DNA of 64,000 nucleotides from Hofstenia miamia (Eukaryota; Xenacoelomorpha; Acoela): NCBI GenBank assembly GCA_004352715.1, contig SCFE01000061.1, positions 912,270 to 976,269 of the forward strand, read 5' to 3'. Shown piece by piece: positions 1 to 11,106 of this stretch (position 1 is its first letter; each line of letters starts with the position of its first letter). The notes under the pieces were generated by a model. It saw only the letters and a program-made list of their open reading frames with translations, ran no database searches and was not told where the DNA came from. The position numbers and the translations under genes were made by a program.

Positions 1-20
1 CTCATAGTATTTAGAACCCG

Positions 21-1299
21 TATACACAGTGCGAAAATAATTTTTAAGACTGTCTATGTCAAATGTCTGAGAAACTAGAAAATCCAAAATAACTGATATA
101 TATATTCAATTAATTAGCATTCGCTGCAATACGCCTGTTACAGTTATTCAAAAATTTGTCAAATGCATGTTCCAGCTCGCTTTGTGGCATAGCCTCTAAT
201 GCACATGTTGAGGCTGCTTAAATGGTCGGAATTTCCGCAAAATACAGCCTTTTCCTCTTCATCTTCAACTTCGGGAATCGAGAGAAGTCGCACGGTGCTA
301 AATCTGGCGAGTAGGGTGGATGATTGAGCACACAAACCTCATTTCGTGCCAAAAATTGTTGAACAATGATTGTGTTGTGACTTGGCGCATTATCGTGCAA
401 CAGTGACCACGTTTGTGGCTCTCGATATTCGGAACGGACACGACAAATTCTGGCCATCAAACGCTTCATAACGTAACCTCGAGACAGAACACTGCAGTAA
501 CCGTCTGACCTTTTGGAACAAACTCCTTGTGAATAATGCCTTTGCTATCGAAGAAAATGATGAGCATTTTTTTGATTATTCGAAGGCACTCTTCGGGTTT
601 TTGGGCTTTTGATGAACTTGGTGACTTCCAGGTCTCACTTTGACGCTTGGATTCTGGATCATATTGAAAACACCATGTCTCCCACTAGTAACAATTGTTG
701 TAATGAAATTTGAATCATTTTTGGCGGTTTCAATAAGATCTCTGCAATGTTGTTCTTCCGTCAACTCATGCGGAACAAGTCTCGCACAAACCTTCCTCAT
801 ACCCAAATTTTCGTGGAGGATGGTGCGAATGGTCTCGTGATTGATAGCCAGGGATTCTTCCATCATTTTTAGTGATGCATTGCTGTGTTCTCAAAAAATG
901 CGTGTACTCTTGCAATGGAGTTTGATTTCCGAATTGAGACTGGCCTCCATCTGTGTTCATCGTCTTCTAAACAATCGCGACCATCCAAAAAACGTTTATG
1001 CCACCGGAAGACATTAGAACGGCTCAAACAAAAGTCGAATAAACTTGCTGCATCAATCGAAAAGTTTCTGTTCCATTTTCACCAATTTTTGCATTGAATT
1101 TAATAACAGCTCTTTGCTCCATAATAGAGTGTCAAAGTCAATCTCAAATGGAAAAAGTAAATACCACTATTTTCTCACTTCTTTCTTATAGGTTAATGTA
1201 GGCCAATTAAGGTAAACAAACATACACAACCTTTTGCATTGTTTGCACACATATAGTTTTACACGCATAGTCTTAAAAATTATTTGTTGCGCTGTATAC
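21..1299 (-). mobile_element. Mariner (DD34D) element, copy 1, inactive
   Basis: Tc1/mariner-superfamily DNA transposon. Terminal inverted repeats of about 28 bp are visible at 21-50 and about 1271-1299; both read into the shared run AATAATTTTTAAGAC and both ends abut TA, the mariner target. The decayed transposase lies on the minus strand (see its own entry). The element touches the TIR of another element at about 1297. The 20 bases left of the TIR (1-20) are repeated exactly left of copy 2 at 6872. Confidence 0.85.
218..1122 (-). pseudogene. Mariner transposase pseudogene, copy 1
   Basis: Minus-strand relic of a mariner transposase, which normally cuts and pastes the element at TA sites. 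The start is the ATG at 1122 (MEQRAVIKFNAKIGENG). The frame breaks several times. The helix-turn-helix/linker part is at 866-576 (NLGMRKVCARLVPHELTEEQ) and the C-terminal catalytic part at 469-218, with HDNAPSH (second Asp) and YSPDLAPCDF (third Asp region). The block that should carry the first catalytic Asp (family GDETW) is out of frame and reads SGRHGVF in the long frame, so the enzyme cannot be active. The span of about 300 codons is close to the usual 340-350 of mariners. Confidence 0.88.
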
Positions 1300-1554
1300 A
1301 GGGTGTAACAAAAGTAACCAGACGCTTCATTTTACGAGAAATCTAACTTTATTCAGAAGAGTAGGAATAAAAAACGAATCATTCATCGTAGAATATGCAG
1401 TGTAGCGAGTCTAAAACAACTTACTGAGGTTATAATGTCCAAAACGATGAATCATAAAAGAAGAAAGTATTCATACCAAATGTTCAAAATGATGAGCATC
1501 ACGTGCAATACATTTGTTAACCTAGTCCAAGAACAGATCGGCACATCTTGTTCA
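1297..1554. mobile_element. 5' end of a second CAGGGTGT-type TIR element, cut by gap
   Basis: Begins CAGGGTGTAACAAAAGTAAC directly after a TA. CAGGGTGT is the same terminal octamer as the IS630-like element ending at 26066. The rest is lost in the gap at 1555, so the other TIR cannot be seen. No intact coding is visible. Tc1/mariner superfamily is an inference from the TIR and TA target. Confidence 0.45.
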
Positions 1555-2554
1555 NNNNNNNNNNNNNNNNNNNNNNNNNNNNNNNNNNNNNNNNNNNNNN
1601 NNNNNNNNNNNNNNNNNNNNNNNNNNNNNNNNNNNNNNNNNNNNNNNNNNNNNNNNNNNNNNNNNNNNNNNNNNNNNNNNNNNNNNNNNNNNNNNNNNNN
1701 NNNNNNNNNNNNNNNNNNNNNNNNNNNNNNNNNNNNNNNNNNNNNNNNNNNNNNNNNNNNNNNNNNNNNNNNNNNNNNNNNNNNNNNNNNNNNNNNNNNN
1801 NNNNNNNNNNNNNNNNNNNNNNNNNNNNNNNNNNNNNNNNNNNNNNNNNNNNNNNNNNNNNNNNNNNNNNNNNNNNNNNNNNNNNNNNNNNNNNNNNNNN
1901 NNNNNNNNNNNNNNNNNNNNNNNNNNNNNNNNNNNNNNNNNNNNNNNNNNNNNNNNNNNNNNNNNNNNNNNNNNNNNNNNNNNNNNNNNNNNNNNNNNNN
2001 NNNNNNNNNNNNNNNNNNNNNNNNNNNNNNNNNNNNNNNNNNNNNNNNNNNNNNNNNNNNNNNNNNNNNNNNNNNNNNNNNNNNNNNNNNNNNNNNNNNN
2101 NNNNNNNNNNNNNNNNNNNNNNNNNNNNNNNNNNNNNNNNNNNNNNNNNNNNNNNNNNNNNNNNNNNNNNNNNNNNNNNNNNNNNNNNNNNNNNNNNNNN
2201 NNNNNNNNNNNNNNNNNNNNNNNNNNNNNNNNNNNNNNNNNNNNNNNNNNNNNNNNNNNNNNNNNNNNNNNNNNNNNNNNNNNNNNNNNNNNNNNNNNNN
2301 NNNNNNNNNNNNNNNNNNNNNNNNNNNNNNNNNNNNNNNNNNNNNNNNNNNNNNNNNNNNNNNNNNNNNNNNNNNNNNNNNNNNNNNNNNNNNNNNNNNN
2401 NNNNNNNNNNNNNNNNNNNNNNNNNNNNNNNNNNNNNNNNNNNNNNNNNNNNNNNNNNNNNNNNNNNNNNNNNNNNNNNNNNNNNNNNNNNNNNNNNNNN
2501 NNNNNNNNNNNNNNNNNNNNNNNNNNNNNNNNNNNNNNNNNNNNNNNNNNNNNN
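1555..2554. other. Assembly gap (1000 N)
   Basis: Exactly 1000 N, probably a gap of unknown true length. Any reading frame crossing it is meaningless. Confidence 0.99.
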
Positions 2555-2826
2555 CATATTTGGTTATTTATTATCATATTTGATTTATTAATAAGTGGTT
2601 TATGTTATTAAATAAGATATTGCAGTATCTGTAATGACTTAATATTAGAGAGTTAACTAACATTAATTTCATTTTTGCATTTATAAAATTGCCTAAGTGC
2701 ACAATAGTTTTAATTCCCATTGCTATTTTGTGTAACACTATGTGTATGTGATTTGAATAGTTTAATTTATTGTCAATTGTTACTCCAAGATATTTGAAAG
2801 TTTTAACTTGAGCAATTTTTGACCAT
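2555..2826 (-). pseudogene. LINE (CR1-like) reverse transcriptase C-terminal fragment
   Basis: Minus-strand translation gives FKYLGVTIDNKLNYSNHI, the conserved segment just after the reverse transcriptase palm in CR1/L2/Jockey-group LINEs, followed by the usual helical thumb-like stretch. It abuts Polinton coding sequence near 2830, which suggests insertion into it. Nearly identical to 15954-16225. Confidence 0.7.
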
Positions 2827-2829
2827 TTA

Positions 2830-3125
2830 ATGGAGCAGCTGCTGTTAATGGGTCCAAATCACCACCACCTTTTTTCATTCTGTTGAGTTGTTTTGTAGGA
2901 ATTATTATATCACAAGCTACATTTATTTTCTAAGCTATCTGCTAAAAGAAATGGAAAGCAAGTTCTTTGGTTTTTATTACTAACTCTTAAAGTTATGGGA
3001 CTTGAGTTTTTAATACTTCTTTTCAATTTATTTCATTTACCATTAGTTAAGATTAAGCTATACTTCTTATATTCTGTCATTTGTATATAAAGGAAAAAGA
3101 AAATCTTTTTACTAAAATCTTAAAG
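2830..3125 (-). pseudogene. Polinton/Maverick-type small structural protein, remnant
   Basis: Minus strand, interrupted frame. It begins MTEYKKYSLILTNGK, continues with a LKRSIKNSSPITLRVSN block, then a lysine-rich IIPTKQLNRMKKGGG block. From memory of the family, this resembles a small basic protein that neighbours the capsid gene in animal Polintons; I could not run a search. At least two in-frame stops are present. It lies directly downstream of the capsid-like remnant in the same orientation, which supports a Polinton origin. Confidence 0.45.
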
Positions 3126-3129
3126 TAGT

Positions 3130-3865
3130 TCAATTTGATGTTGTATTCACAGATATGTCTTGTCCAATCATAATCAATCCATAGAATTTGAATGGATCAG
3201 CAGGAGCACCTTGTAACATATATCTAAATCTAATTTCCTTGATACCATTCAAGACTTTTTTGCTTAAATAAATCAAATACAATTTTTCCATATTTCTCCT
3301 TAAAATCAGAAGGATTAATAAATGTAGCTGTTGAGAAGTCATTAATACCATCATTATATCATATGAATTCTGTATAAAGTCTTAGAAACTCACTAGTGTG
3401 ATGATTCTCTACTTGTGGATAAACTTTTCATTTCTTAATTCTAACTGACCTTTAGAAATTTCAGTAGAATTAAAGGTATCAAAGTCAAGTTCATTCTTGC
3501 TTTGATCATTAATTTTATCTTCAGTGATGGTATAGATGAAAACATATCTAGGTTTTTGTATTGAATTACTTATTCTAAATATGCCTGATTGTTGATTTAT
3601 AGGATTAGATTCCTCTAATGTGTTTCTTATATGCACCCATTTATTATTTATAAAGCTATTCAAATACATCTTTTTTCCACTAGGATACTTATTGTGGCAC
3701 AAAGAATTGCAATTGAGTGACAACTAGTTTTTCATTTCCAGCTGGACCTCCAGCCGCACCTGCCTTAAATATTGCATTGTCATCATTTGCTAAGTCAAGA
3801 TTTATTTGTACTTTGTGAGCAGGTAGGATAATATGTCTTAGCCCTCTGAAAAAATGAACTTTACT
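3130..3865 (-). pseudogene. Polinton/Maverick major-capsid-like pseudogene (C-terminal part)
   Basis: Minus strand, two visible frames: 3723-3409 and 3354-3130, separated by a stop and a frame shift, continuing upstream into the gap at 3866. Readable blocks include KWVHIRNTLEESNP, PRYVFIYTITED and, at the end, GAPADPFKFYGLIM. Their layout resembles the double jelly-roll capsid proteins of Polintons, the large self-synthesising DNA transposons related to virophages. The assignment rests on pattern recognition plus the flanking Polinton-like small gene; it is a dead copy. A nearly identical segment with the upstream part is at 16227-16786. Confidence 0.5.
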
Positions 3866-4865
3866 NNNNNNNNNNNNNNNNNNNNNNNNNNNNNNNNNNN
3901 NNNNNNNNNNNNNNNNNNNNNNNNNNNNNNNNNNNNNNNNNNNNNNNNNNNNNNNNNNNNNNNNNNNNNNNNNNNNNNNNNNNNNNNNNNNNNNNNNNNN
4001 NNNNNNNNNNNNNNNNNNNNNNNNNNNNNNNNNNNNNNNNNNNNNNNNNNNNNNNNNNNNNNNNNNNNNNNNNNNNNNNNNNNNNNNNNNNNNNNNNNNN
4101 NNNNNNNNNNNNNNNNNNNNNNNNNNNNNNNNNNNNNNNNNNNNNNNNNNNNNNNNNNNNNNNNNNNNNNNNNNNNNNNNNNNNNNNNNNNNNNNNNNNN
4201 NNNNNNNNNNNNNNNNNNNNNNNNNNNNNNNNNNNNNNNNNNNNNNNNNNNNNNNNNNNNNNNNNNNNNNNNNNNNNNNNNNNNNNNNNNNNNNNNNNNN
4301 NNNNNNNNNNNNNNNNNNNNNNNNNNNNNNNNNNNNNNNNNNNNNNNNNNNNNNNNNNNNNNNNNNNNNNNNNNNNNNNNNNNNNNNNNNNNNNNNNNNN
4401 NNNNNNNNNNNNNNNNNNNNNNNNNNNNNNNNNNNNNNNNNNNNNNNNNNNNNNNNNNNNNNNNNNNNNNNNNNNNNNNNNNNNNNNNNNNNNNNNNNNN
4501 NNNNNNNNNNNNNNNNNNNNNNNNNNNNNNNNNNNNNNNNNNNNNNNNNNNNNNNNNNNNNNNNNNNNNNNNNNNNNNNNNNNNNNNNNNNNNNNNNNNN
4601 NNNNNNNNNNNNNNNNNNNNNNNNNNNNNNNNNNNNNNNNNNNNNNNNNNNNNNNNNNNNNNNNNNNNNNNNNNNNNNNNNNNNNNNNNNNNNNNNNNNN
4701 NNNNNNNNNNNNNNNNNNNNNNNNNNNNNNNNNNNNNNNNNNNNNNNNNNNNNNNNNNNNNNNNNNNNNNNNNNNNNNNNNNNNNNNNNNNNNNNNNNNN
4801 NNNNNNNNNNNNNNNNNNNNNNNNNNNNNNNNNNNNNNNNNNNNNNNNNNNNNNNNNNNNNNNNN
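3866..4865. other. Assembly gap (1000 N)
   Basis: Exactly 1000 N. It probably hides the last exon of secreted-protein locus A, whose exon 3 donor lies at 4871. Confidence 0.99.
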
Positions 4866-4871
4866 ACTTAC

Positions 4872-7800
4872 GTGTTGTCCACACAATATTGACAGTAGTG
4901 TATTGAGCCATCCTTCTCGTTCATAAGGTAATTTTTTCTAAGTAAAATTGCAACATAATGCACTGGTCAAATAACAACACAATAATATACAAAAAGGCAA
5001 ATTGGACCTAATCAATAATTTATGGCAGCTCTATTTACTTAAGCTATAGGCTCAGGCTGGCTATGCCTCTTCAACATCATATTTTTTTACTATTATTGCT
5101 AACTCATATTTTATTTAAAAAGTTAGATCTAATTATTTTATGAAGAATATGAAGATATTTTGTAGGTTCTTCCCCAATAGCAATGCCACGTGGCATCTTC
5201 GTGGGAATACGTCGCACTTTCAAATAGAATTTACGTCGCATTTTGGTAAATATGGTTCCTTTTGCGAAGTAACTGAAAATAGTTCTCTTGTGTAAACAAA
5301 CCTTTAGAGCAACACATGTTGATAGTTGCCTGCCTTTTTATGATAGTTGGTGACATTTTGGTAAAAATGTTACAAATTTGCCACGAATTTAAGAAATGAC
5401 TTGATGAAATTCAATTTCGCTATAATGCCACGTAAATTATCCGACTGTGCCACCAAAAAACGTAAAATGACGAAAATGCCACGTGACTTTGGTATTGGTG
5501 TTGTTTCCATAGAAAATGAAACGCTGTTAAGAAGCTGTTACATTATACTAACAGATGATTAAATAAATAACCTGAAAAAAAAATAATGAACTGACACAGT
5601 AATATTTCATTTTACTAATAGTCTTAAAAACTTTCAATTAGATAAAACATTTAAATCATGCAAAAATCACTAAAAATATCGGTAGCAAAATTCACTGCAA
5701 TATGGAAAAATAAAACAACATCAAATATACATATTGTGTTATTAAGTAATTTGGATTTAAAGAATTTCATTAGTTTTAATGTCCTCAGATTAACAAAATA
5801 CAACACCTTTGGACTTAAACACCAAAATATATTATTAAGTAACTATTCAATACTCAAAAGATTAATTAATTAATAGTTAATCCTGTTTGAGAAATTCATA
5901 GAAAGGCATTTCAACGTACAACAATTTCAAAAAGTTGTTTTGGTTTAATCTTAACCTGGACACATATTTTGCATTCAGGAAAGAAGCTTACAAAAATAAT
6001 TTGAACCAAACTTACTTTTTGGTGCTATTATATGTGTGGTATCTACCTATATCGATTTTCCAAATTCAGATAACTATATTTGCATATGCCAAATTTATAA
6101 TTTTAGCGACTGCGCTCTTTGGTTTACAGCCTTATTTTGTTTAATAAACAGCAAAGTTGATACAATGGTATTATTATTTCAATAAAAAGTTTCATTTTTT
6201 CCATTGTTGATATATATATATATATATATATTGATTAAGATAAATAAATGATAAGTTCTTCTCAATGTGAAATTTCATAAATTCTTACCCCAAAAAAGTT
6301 TGAGAAACTATCTTGTATTGCTTCCCATTTTTTGGTATGAATGCATCAGAAATTTTTAGTACTAAAAATATTATATTAATGTACTCATAATTGTCTTACA
6401 TTGATGTGAACTTTAAGAATGTTTATTTTCATAATACCGTTGGTTGATTAATCGATTAAACTATTAGTTTGATTAAATAACAATAATTAACGAGATTGAT
6501 TAATACTTTATTTCCAATAAATCGTCTGTAGGAAAAAACTTGATTTTTGATACTTTCTAAATTATATTTAAATGCATCCGACTATCAACATAAATCGCAA
6601 ATATTATATAAACATTACCCAAATTTTAATGCAAATGTTATCAATTTTTTTAAAACTTAAAATTTGATCAATTTTCCATGTCTTTTTTAAAGCAACATTT
6701 TAATATTATATATATATATATTCATATACAGGTTTTAGATACAAAATTTTAAAATATCTACAAGGCGCTGGATGCAAAAAAATCTATACGGCGCAAATTC
6801 TATGGCGGAGGGCGCTGGATAAGGGGTCAAAAACTATGGAAAATCGGAAAGTGCGGGAGCTGGATACAAATCTCATAGTATTTAGAACCCGTATACACAG
6901 TGCGAAAATAATTTTTAAGACTGTCTATGTCAAATGTCTGAGAAACTAGAAAATCCAAAATAACTGATATATATATTCAATTAATTAGCATTCGCTGCAA
7001 TACGCCTGTTACAGTTATTCAAAAATTTGTCAAATGCATGTTCCAGCTCGCTTTGTGGCATAGCCTCTAGTGCACATGTTGAGGCTGCTTAAATGGTCGG
7101 AATTTCCGCAAAATACAGCCTTTTCCTCTTCATCTTCAACTTCGGGAATCGAGAGAAGTCGCACGGTGCTAAATCTGGCGAGTAGGGTGGATGATTGAGC
7201 ACACAAACCTCATTTCGTGCCAAAAATTGTTGAACAATGATTGCGTTGTGACTTGGCGCATTATCGTGCAACAGTGACCAAATTTGTGGCTCTCGATATT
7301 CGGAACGGACACGACAAATTCTGGCCATCAAACGCTTCATAACTGGCCATCAAACGCTTCATAACATAACCTCGAGACAGAACACTGCAGTAACCGTCTG
7401 ACCTTTTGGAACAAACTCCTTGTGAATAATGCCTTTGCTATCGAAGAAAATGATGAGCATTGTTTTGATTATTCGAAGGCACTCTTCGGGTTTTTGGGCT
7501 TTTGATGAACTTGGTGACTTCCAGGTCTCACTTTGACGCTTGGATTCTGGATCATATTGAAAACACCATGTCTCTCACTAGTAACAATTGTTTTAATGAA
7601 ATTTGAATCATTTTTGGCGGTTTCAATAAGATCCCTGCAATGTTGTTCTTCCGTAAACTCATGCGGAACAAATCTCGCACAAACCTTCCTCATACCCAAA
7701 TTTTCGTGGAGGATGGTGCGAATGGTCTCGTGATTGATAGCCAGAGCCTCTTCCATCATTTTTAGTGATGCATTGCGGTGTTCTCAAAAAATGCGTGTAC

Positions 7801-9265
7801 TCTTGCAATGGAGTTTGATTTCCGAATTGAGACTGGCCTCCATCTGTGTTCATCGTCTTCTAAACAATCGCGACCATCCAAAAAACGTTTATGCCACCGG
7901 AAGACATTAGAACGGCTCAAACAAAAGTCGAATAAACTTGCTGCATCAATCGAAAAGTTTCTGTTCCATTTTCACCAATTTTTGCATTGAATTTAATAAC
8001 AGCNNNNNNNNNNNNNNNNNNNNNNNNNNNNNNNNNNNNNNNNNNNNNNNNNNNNNNNNNNNNNNNNNNNNNNNNNNNNNNNNNNNNNNNNNNNNNNNNN
8101 NNNNNNNNNNNNNNNNNNNNNNNNNNNNNNNNNNNNNNNNNNNNNNNNNNNNNNNNNNNNNNNNNNNNNNNNNNNNNNNNNNNNNNNNNNNNNNNNNNNN
8201 NNNNNNNNNNNNNNNNNNNNNNNNNNNNNNNNNNNNNNNNNNNNNNNNNNNNNNNNNNNNNNNNNNNNNNNNNNNNNNNNNNNNNNNNNNNNNNNNNNNN
8301 NNNNNNNNNNNNNNNNNNNNNNNNNNNNNNNNNNNNNNNNNNNNNNNNNNNNNNNNNNNNNNNNNNNNNNNNNNNNNNNNNNNNNNNNNNNNNNNNNNNN
8401 NNNNNNNNNNNNNNNNNNNNNNNNNNNNNNNNNNNNNNNNNNNNNNNNNNNNNNNNNNNNNNNNNNNNNNNNNNNNNNNNNNNNNNNNNNNNNNNNNNNN
8501 NNNNNNNNNNNNNNNNNNNNNNNNNNNNNNNNNNNNNNNNNNNNNNNNNNNNNNNNNNNNNNNNNNNNNNNNNNNNNNNNNNNNNNNNNNNNNNNNNNNN
8601 NNNNNNNNNNNNNNNNNNNNNNNNNNNNNNNNNNNNNNNNNNNNNNNNNNNNNNNNNNNNNNNNNNNNNNNNNNNNNNNNNNNNNNNNNNNNNNNNNNNN
8701 NNNNNNNNNNNNNNNNNNNNNNNNNNNNNNNNNNNNNNNNNNNNNNNNNNNNNNNNNNNNNNNNNNNNNNNNNNNNNNNNNNNNNNNNNNNNNNNNNNNN
8801 NNNNNNNNNNNNNNNNNNNNNNNNNNNNNNTATATATATATATATATATATATATATGCGTATCTTGTTAATTTTGTAAATTATAGAAATTTCAATTTTG
8901 TCGAGATTTCTTTAGATTTCAGTAAATAAACTTTAAATTTTTTGACTAACATACATTCTTGAAAACCTAGGTAAAGCAACTTAAATAAGTATTTACATAA
9001 TAGTCAGTCTTGAATCTAATTTACAAAAAAAACTTAATTTTGATTTTTCATAGTTATCCTAAGGGACTTGAAATCTAAAGTAAACTTCTAAATCACAAAT
9101 TTATAATATTGCAAGATTCAAAGTTGGAAGTTAACTAGCACAATCGGATTAAATCTTTTTAATTGTGACTTAAACTCAGCGTATAATTTTATTTTACAAA
9201 GATAACAAGTGAAACATCAAACCTGTGGCTATAAAAACAAAAGCAGAGATAGTGTAGAACTTCAT
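4872..9265 (-). CDS. Secreted-protein family, locus A (split gene, 3' end in gap)
   Basis: Model from splice sites and comparison with locus B: exon 1 9265-9223 (43 nt, phase 1), exon 2 6361-6289 (73 nt), exon 3 4937-4872 (66 nt), each bounded by AG acceptors and GTAAG/GTTTG donors and joining in frame. Exon 1 encodes a signal peptide core (MKFYTISAFVFIAT). Exon 2 reads LKISDAFIPKNGKQYKIVSQ and exon 3 starts KNYLMNEKDGSIHYCQYC. Exon 3 ends in phase 2 before the gap, so the C-terminus is missing. Exon 1 is identical at nucleotide level to locus B; exons 2 and 3 differ mostly by replacements. Intron 1 contains mariner copy 2 and a gap; intron 2 contains a MITE at 5174. I do not recognise the family. 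The two cysteines of exon 3 are not in B. Confidence 0.5.
5174..5498. mobile_element. 325-bp MITE with CACGTGGCAT inverted ends
   Basis: Ends are inverted repeats: 5174-5196 and 5476-5498 match at 20 of 23 positions (CCAATA...CACGTGGCAT). The interior is rich in ACGTCGCA and CCACGT motifs and has no reading frame. It lies in intron 2 of locus A and has no counterpart at the matching place in locus B. I see no clear target-site duplication. Confidence 0.6.
6210..6231. repeat. (TA)n microsatellite
   Basis: Uninterrupted TA run just 3' (minus strand) of locus A exon 2. A longer TA run lies at the corresponding position in locus B (34179-34214), so the array predates the duplication. Confidence 0.95.
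6892..8003 (-). mobile_element. Mariner element, copy 2 (3' end in gap)
   Basis: About 97% identical by eye to 21-1111, including 20 bases outside the left TIR (6872-6891). It differs by a 22-bp tandem duplication at about 7341-7364 (TGGCCATCAAACGCTTCATA repeated). Cut at 8004 by a gap. It sits in intron 1 of locus A. Confidence 0.85.
7089..8003 (-). pseudogene. Mariner transposase pseudogene, copy 2
   Basis: Same decayed transposase as copy 1. C-terminal catalytic part is at 7340-7089 (HDNAPSH and YSPDLAPCDF retained), the middle part at 7759-7469, and the N-terminus runs into the gap. The 22-bp duplication and the same frame break before the first Asp block (reads SERHGVF) make it inactive. 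The shared break shows both copies descend from one dead ancestor. Confidence 0.85.
8004..8830. other. Assembly gap (827 N)
   Basis: N run followed at once by a (TA)n array at 8831-8857. The right TIR of mariner copy 2 is lost here. Confidence 0.99.
8831..9222. repeat. Duplicated intron/5' segment of locus A (matches locus B)
   Basis: From the TA run onward this aligns base for base with 36655-37111 at roughly 90% identity, continuing through exon 1 into upstream DNA. It shows that loci A and B arose by segmental duplication and not by convergent splice sites. Confidence 0.8.
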
Positions 9266-9787
9266 TTTCAAATATTGGCTTGTTTTAGTACGTATTTGTT
9301 GAAAGTTTGGCAATATTAAACACAGTTGGTATTTCACTGTAATTAAGCTATAAAATAATTTAAGATTATAACTTACATTGATTTTCATTTTTAAATTTAA
9401 GAGAATTTACTTTAGACATGCATTTCATTAGAAAATGTATGGAAATTTTTGCAGCCATTTTTAGCTATTTCAATTAATGATAAGGATGTTTTACTCCATT
9501 GCAAAAATGATGTTTAAATCGTATATAGTACAAACTTTATCAATTGAATTTGGTAGTTTGAATGATATTAAAAATGTTTTCAATATTTATGGTGTGCATA
9601 TGGTCAATAGTGGAATATTAGAGAAACTTGCCAAAACATAGTTGCTATAAATGTTCAGTCAAACAAGTTGTGTTTTAAATAAAAGTTTGTGATGTAATAG
9701 AATTTTTACTACAACTTACATAGCATGTATATTCATGGAGATTGTTTTTAGGTTGCCCGGTACTGTATATATATATATATATATATA
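9266..9787. other. Upstream region of locus A
   Basis: About 100 bp directly upstream of the exon 1 ATG is closely conserved with locus B (37155-37260), including the run CAAGCCAATATTTGAAAATG on the minus strand. The start site is not marked by a clear TATA box. The remainder is AT-rich and ends in a (TA)n run at 9765-9787. Confidence 0.4.
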
Positions 9788-10887
9788 TTAGGGTGGTCTA
9801 TAAAAACAAACATCTAACTTTCTTTGCTCCCTGGCCTGATTCTGTTTCCATTTTGGTAAAAAAGGATGTATGCAAAATTCTAAACCAATCAAATATTATT
9901 TAGAGGTGGCTCAACAGTCTCCAAATTTTGAGATTTTCTTACAGAGCACATATTGCATCATCTTCTGATGCGCGAGCATGTTAGTGTTGCGTCATCTTTT
10001 ATCAGCCATTCAGTTCAACACTAGGATCGTCTGTGAGAGGTTGCAAAGTTGTTCCGCTAGTATCTTTCTTCCTTTATTCGTTCGAGATGGTCAAAACACG
10101 TGGTTTTTACCTAATTTAAGAAACATCTAATGAAATTCTGGGTGGTACTGGAAAAAGGCTAGGCTTGCTGTTCAAAGAAAAGACAAAATTATAGAAAAAA
10201 TAAAGAATTTGTTCAATTGCTCAATTAGTGGAAAATTTTGAAGAAAATGAAAGGGCAGGCCCGTAGCCACAGGGGTTAGGAGGGGTCGAACCCCCTTCTC
10301 CCCTGGAAGGTCAGGCAACCCCCCCTAGACAACAGAGCTAAAAGCAAAATCAGCATGTAAAAATAAAATTTGTTAATTCAATTGTTGAAACATTGCTCCT
10401 AATAATGGAATTCAAAAGTCTATTTTGTCTATAATTTTAAAAAATTTTCGCGGGGCTTCACCCCGCCTTTGGTCACTTACTTGATCACTATACTTCATGA
10501 CCTCACAAGTCAGAAAATCCGCGTACGCCCATGTATACAGCAAAAATTAAATGCGTAAAGACCAACTACAGTTCCTTCTGGGTATTGTATCACAACACCG
10601 TAAGATGTTTCCCACATCTTCAAAGTCTCTACTAGCGTCTGGACCACATTGAGTGTTTGGCAAGAATGATACCCACGTCTATGAACGGATAATACCCAGT
10701 TGTCTGACGAACACTGGGGGAATCCAGGAGCCTGCTAGATAGGGACCTTGAGCCACCTCTAAATATTATTTGATTGGCTTCAAATTTTGCACACACTGTT
10801 TTCTATCTAAATGGAAACAGAATCAGACAGGGGAGAAAAGAAATTCATACTTTAAATTTTTCCCCCTATGGTAATGGACCACCCTAA
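9788..10887. mobile_element. 1.1-kb non-autonomous DNA transposon with ~130-bp TIRs
   Basis: Ends TTAGGGTGGTC (9788) and GACCACCCTAA-type (10887) and lies exactly between two (TA)n arrays. Inverted arms of about 130 bp (9788-9918 and 10749-10887) share blocks such as CTGATTCTGTTTCCATTT and TTTAGAGGTGGCTCA. The interior has no transposase; a short frame MVKTRGFYL at about 10087 stops at once. It contains a nested MITE at 10256-10533. Superfamily not assigned. Confidence 0.75.
10256..10533. mobile_element. Nested MITE with CAGGCCCGTA ends
   Basis: Starts CAGGCCCGTAGCCACAGGGG and ends GCGTACGCCCATG, giving a degenerate inverted repeat. It has G-run and C-run interior segments (GGGTCGAACCCCC). 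The GC content contrasts with its host element. No coding. Confidence 0.45.
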
Positions 10888-11106
10888 TATATATATATAT
10901 ATATATATATAATACTTTGTATNNNNNNNNNNNNNNNNNNNNNTATAAACGCCGCCATGACAGAAGCAGGGTTCTGAGGGCATTAACGGTACAGCATTTG
11001 AAGGTCAACACCTATGTTCCCTATTAAGCTATTGGCTTAACATAAAAATGCTGCAATAGAAAATGACATTATAAGGATCATAATGTGAAAGATGGTTTCT
11101 CATTGC
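10888..11106. other. TA array, 21-N gap and unassigned DNA
   Basis: (TA)n at 10887-10911, a gap at 10923-10943, then unique sequence without a recognisable gene. Confidence 0.6.

Noticed and set aside
640-1097. Plus-strand frames at 640, 885 and the equivalents at 7533 and 7778
   Set aside because: Antisense shadows of the mariner transposase relics, repeated in both copies for that reason.
1435-2591. Long open frames across N runs (also at 3838-4911, 7938-8879, 21627-22691, 49303-50035, 51982-52825, 53264-53756)
   Set aside because: They are open only because N codons are not stops.
10262-10305. GGGTCGAACCCCC as a tRNA T-arm
   Set aside because: No acceptor, D or anticodon arms fit around it; it lies inside a GC-rich MITE.
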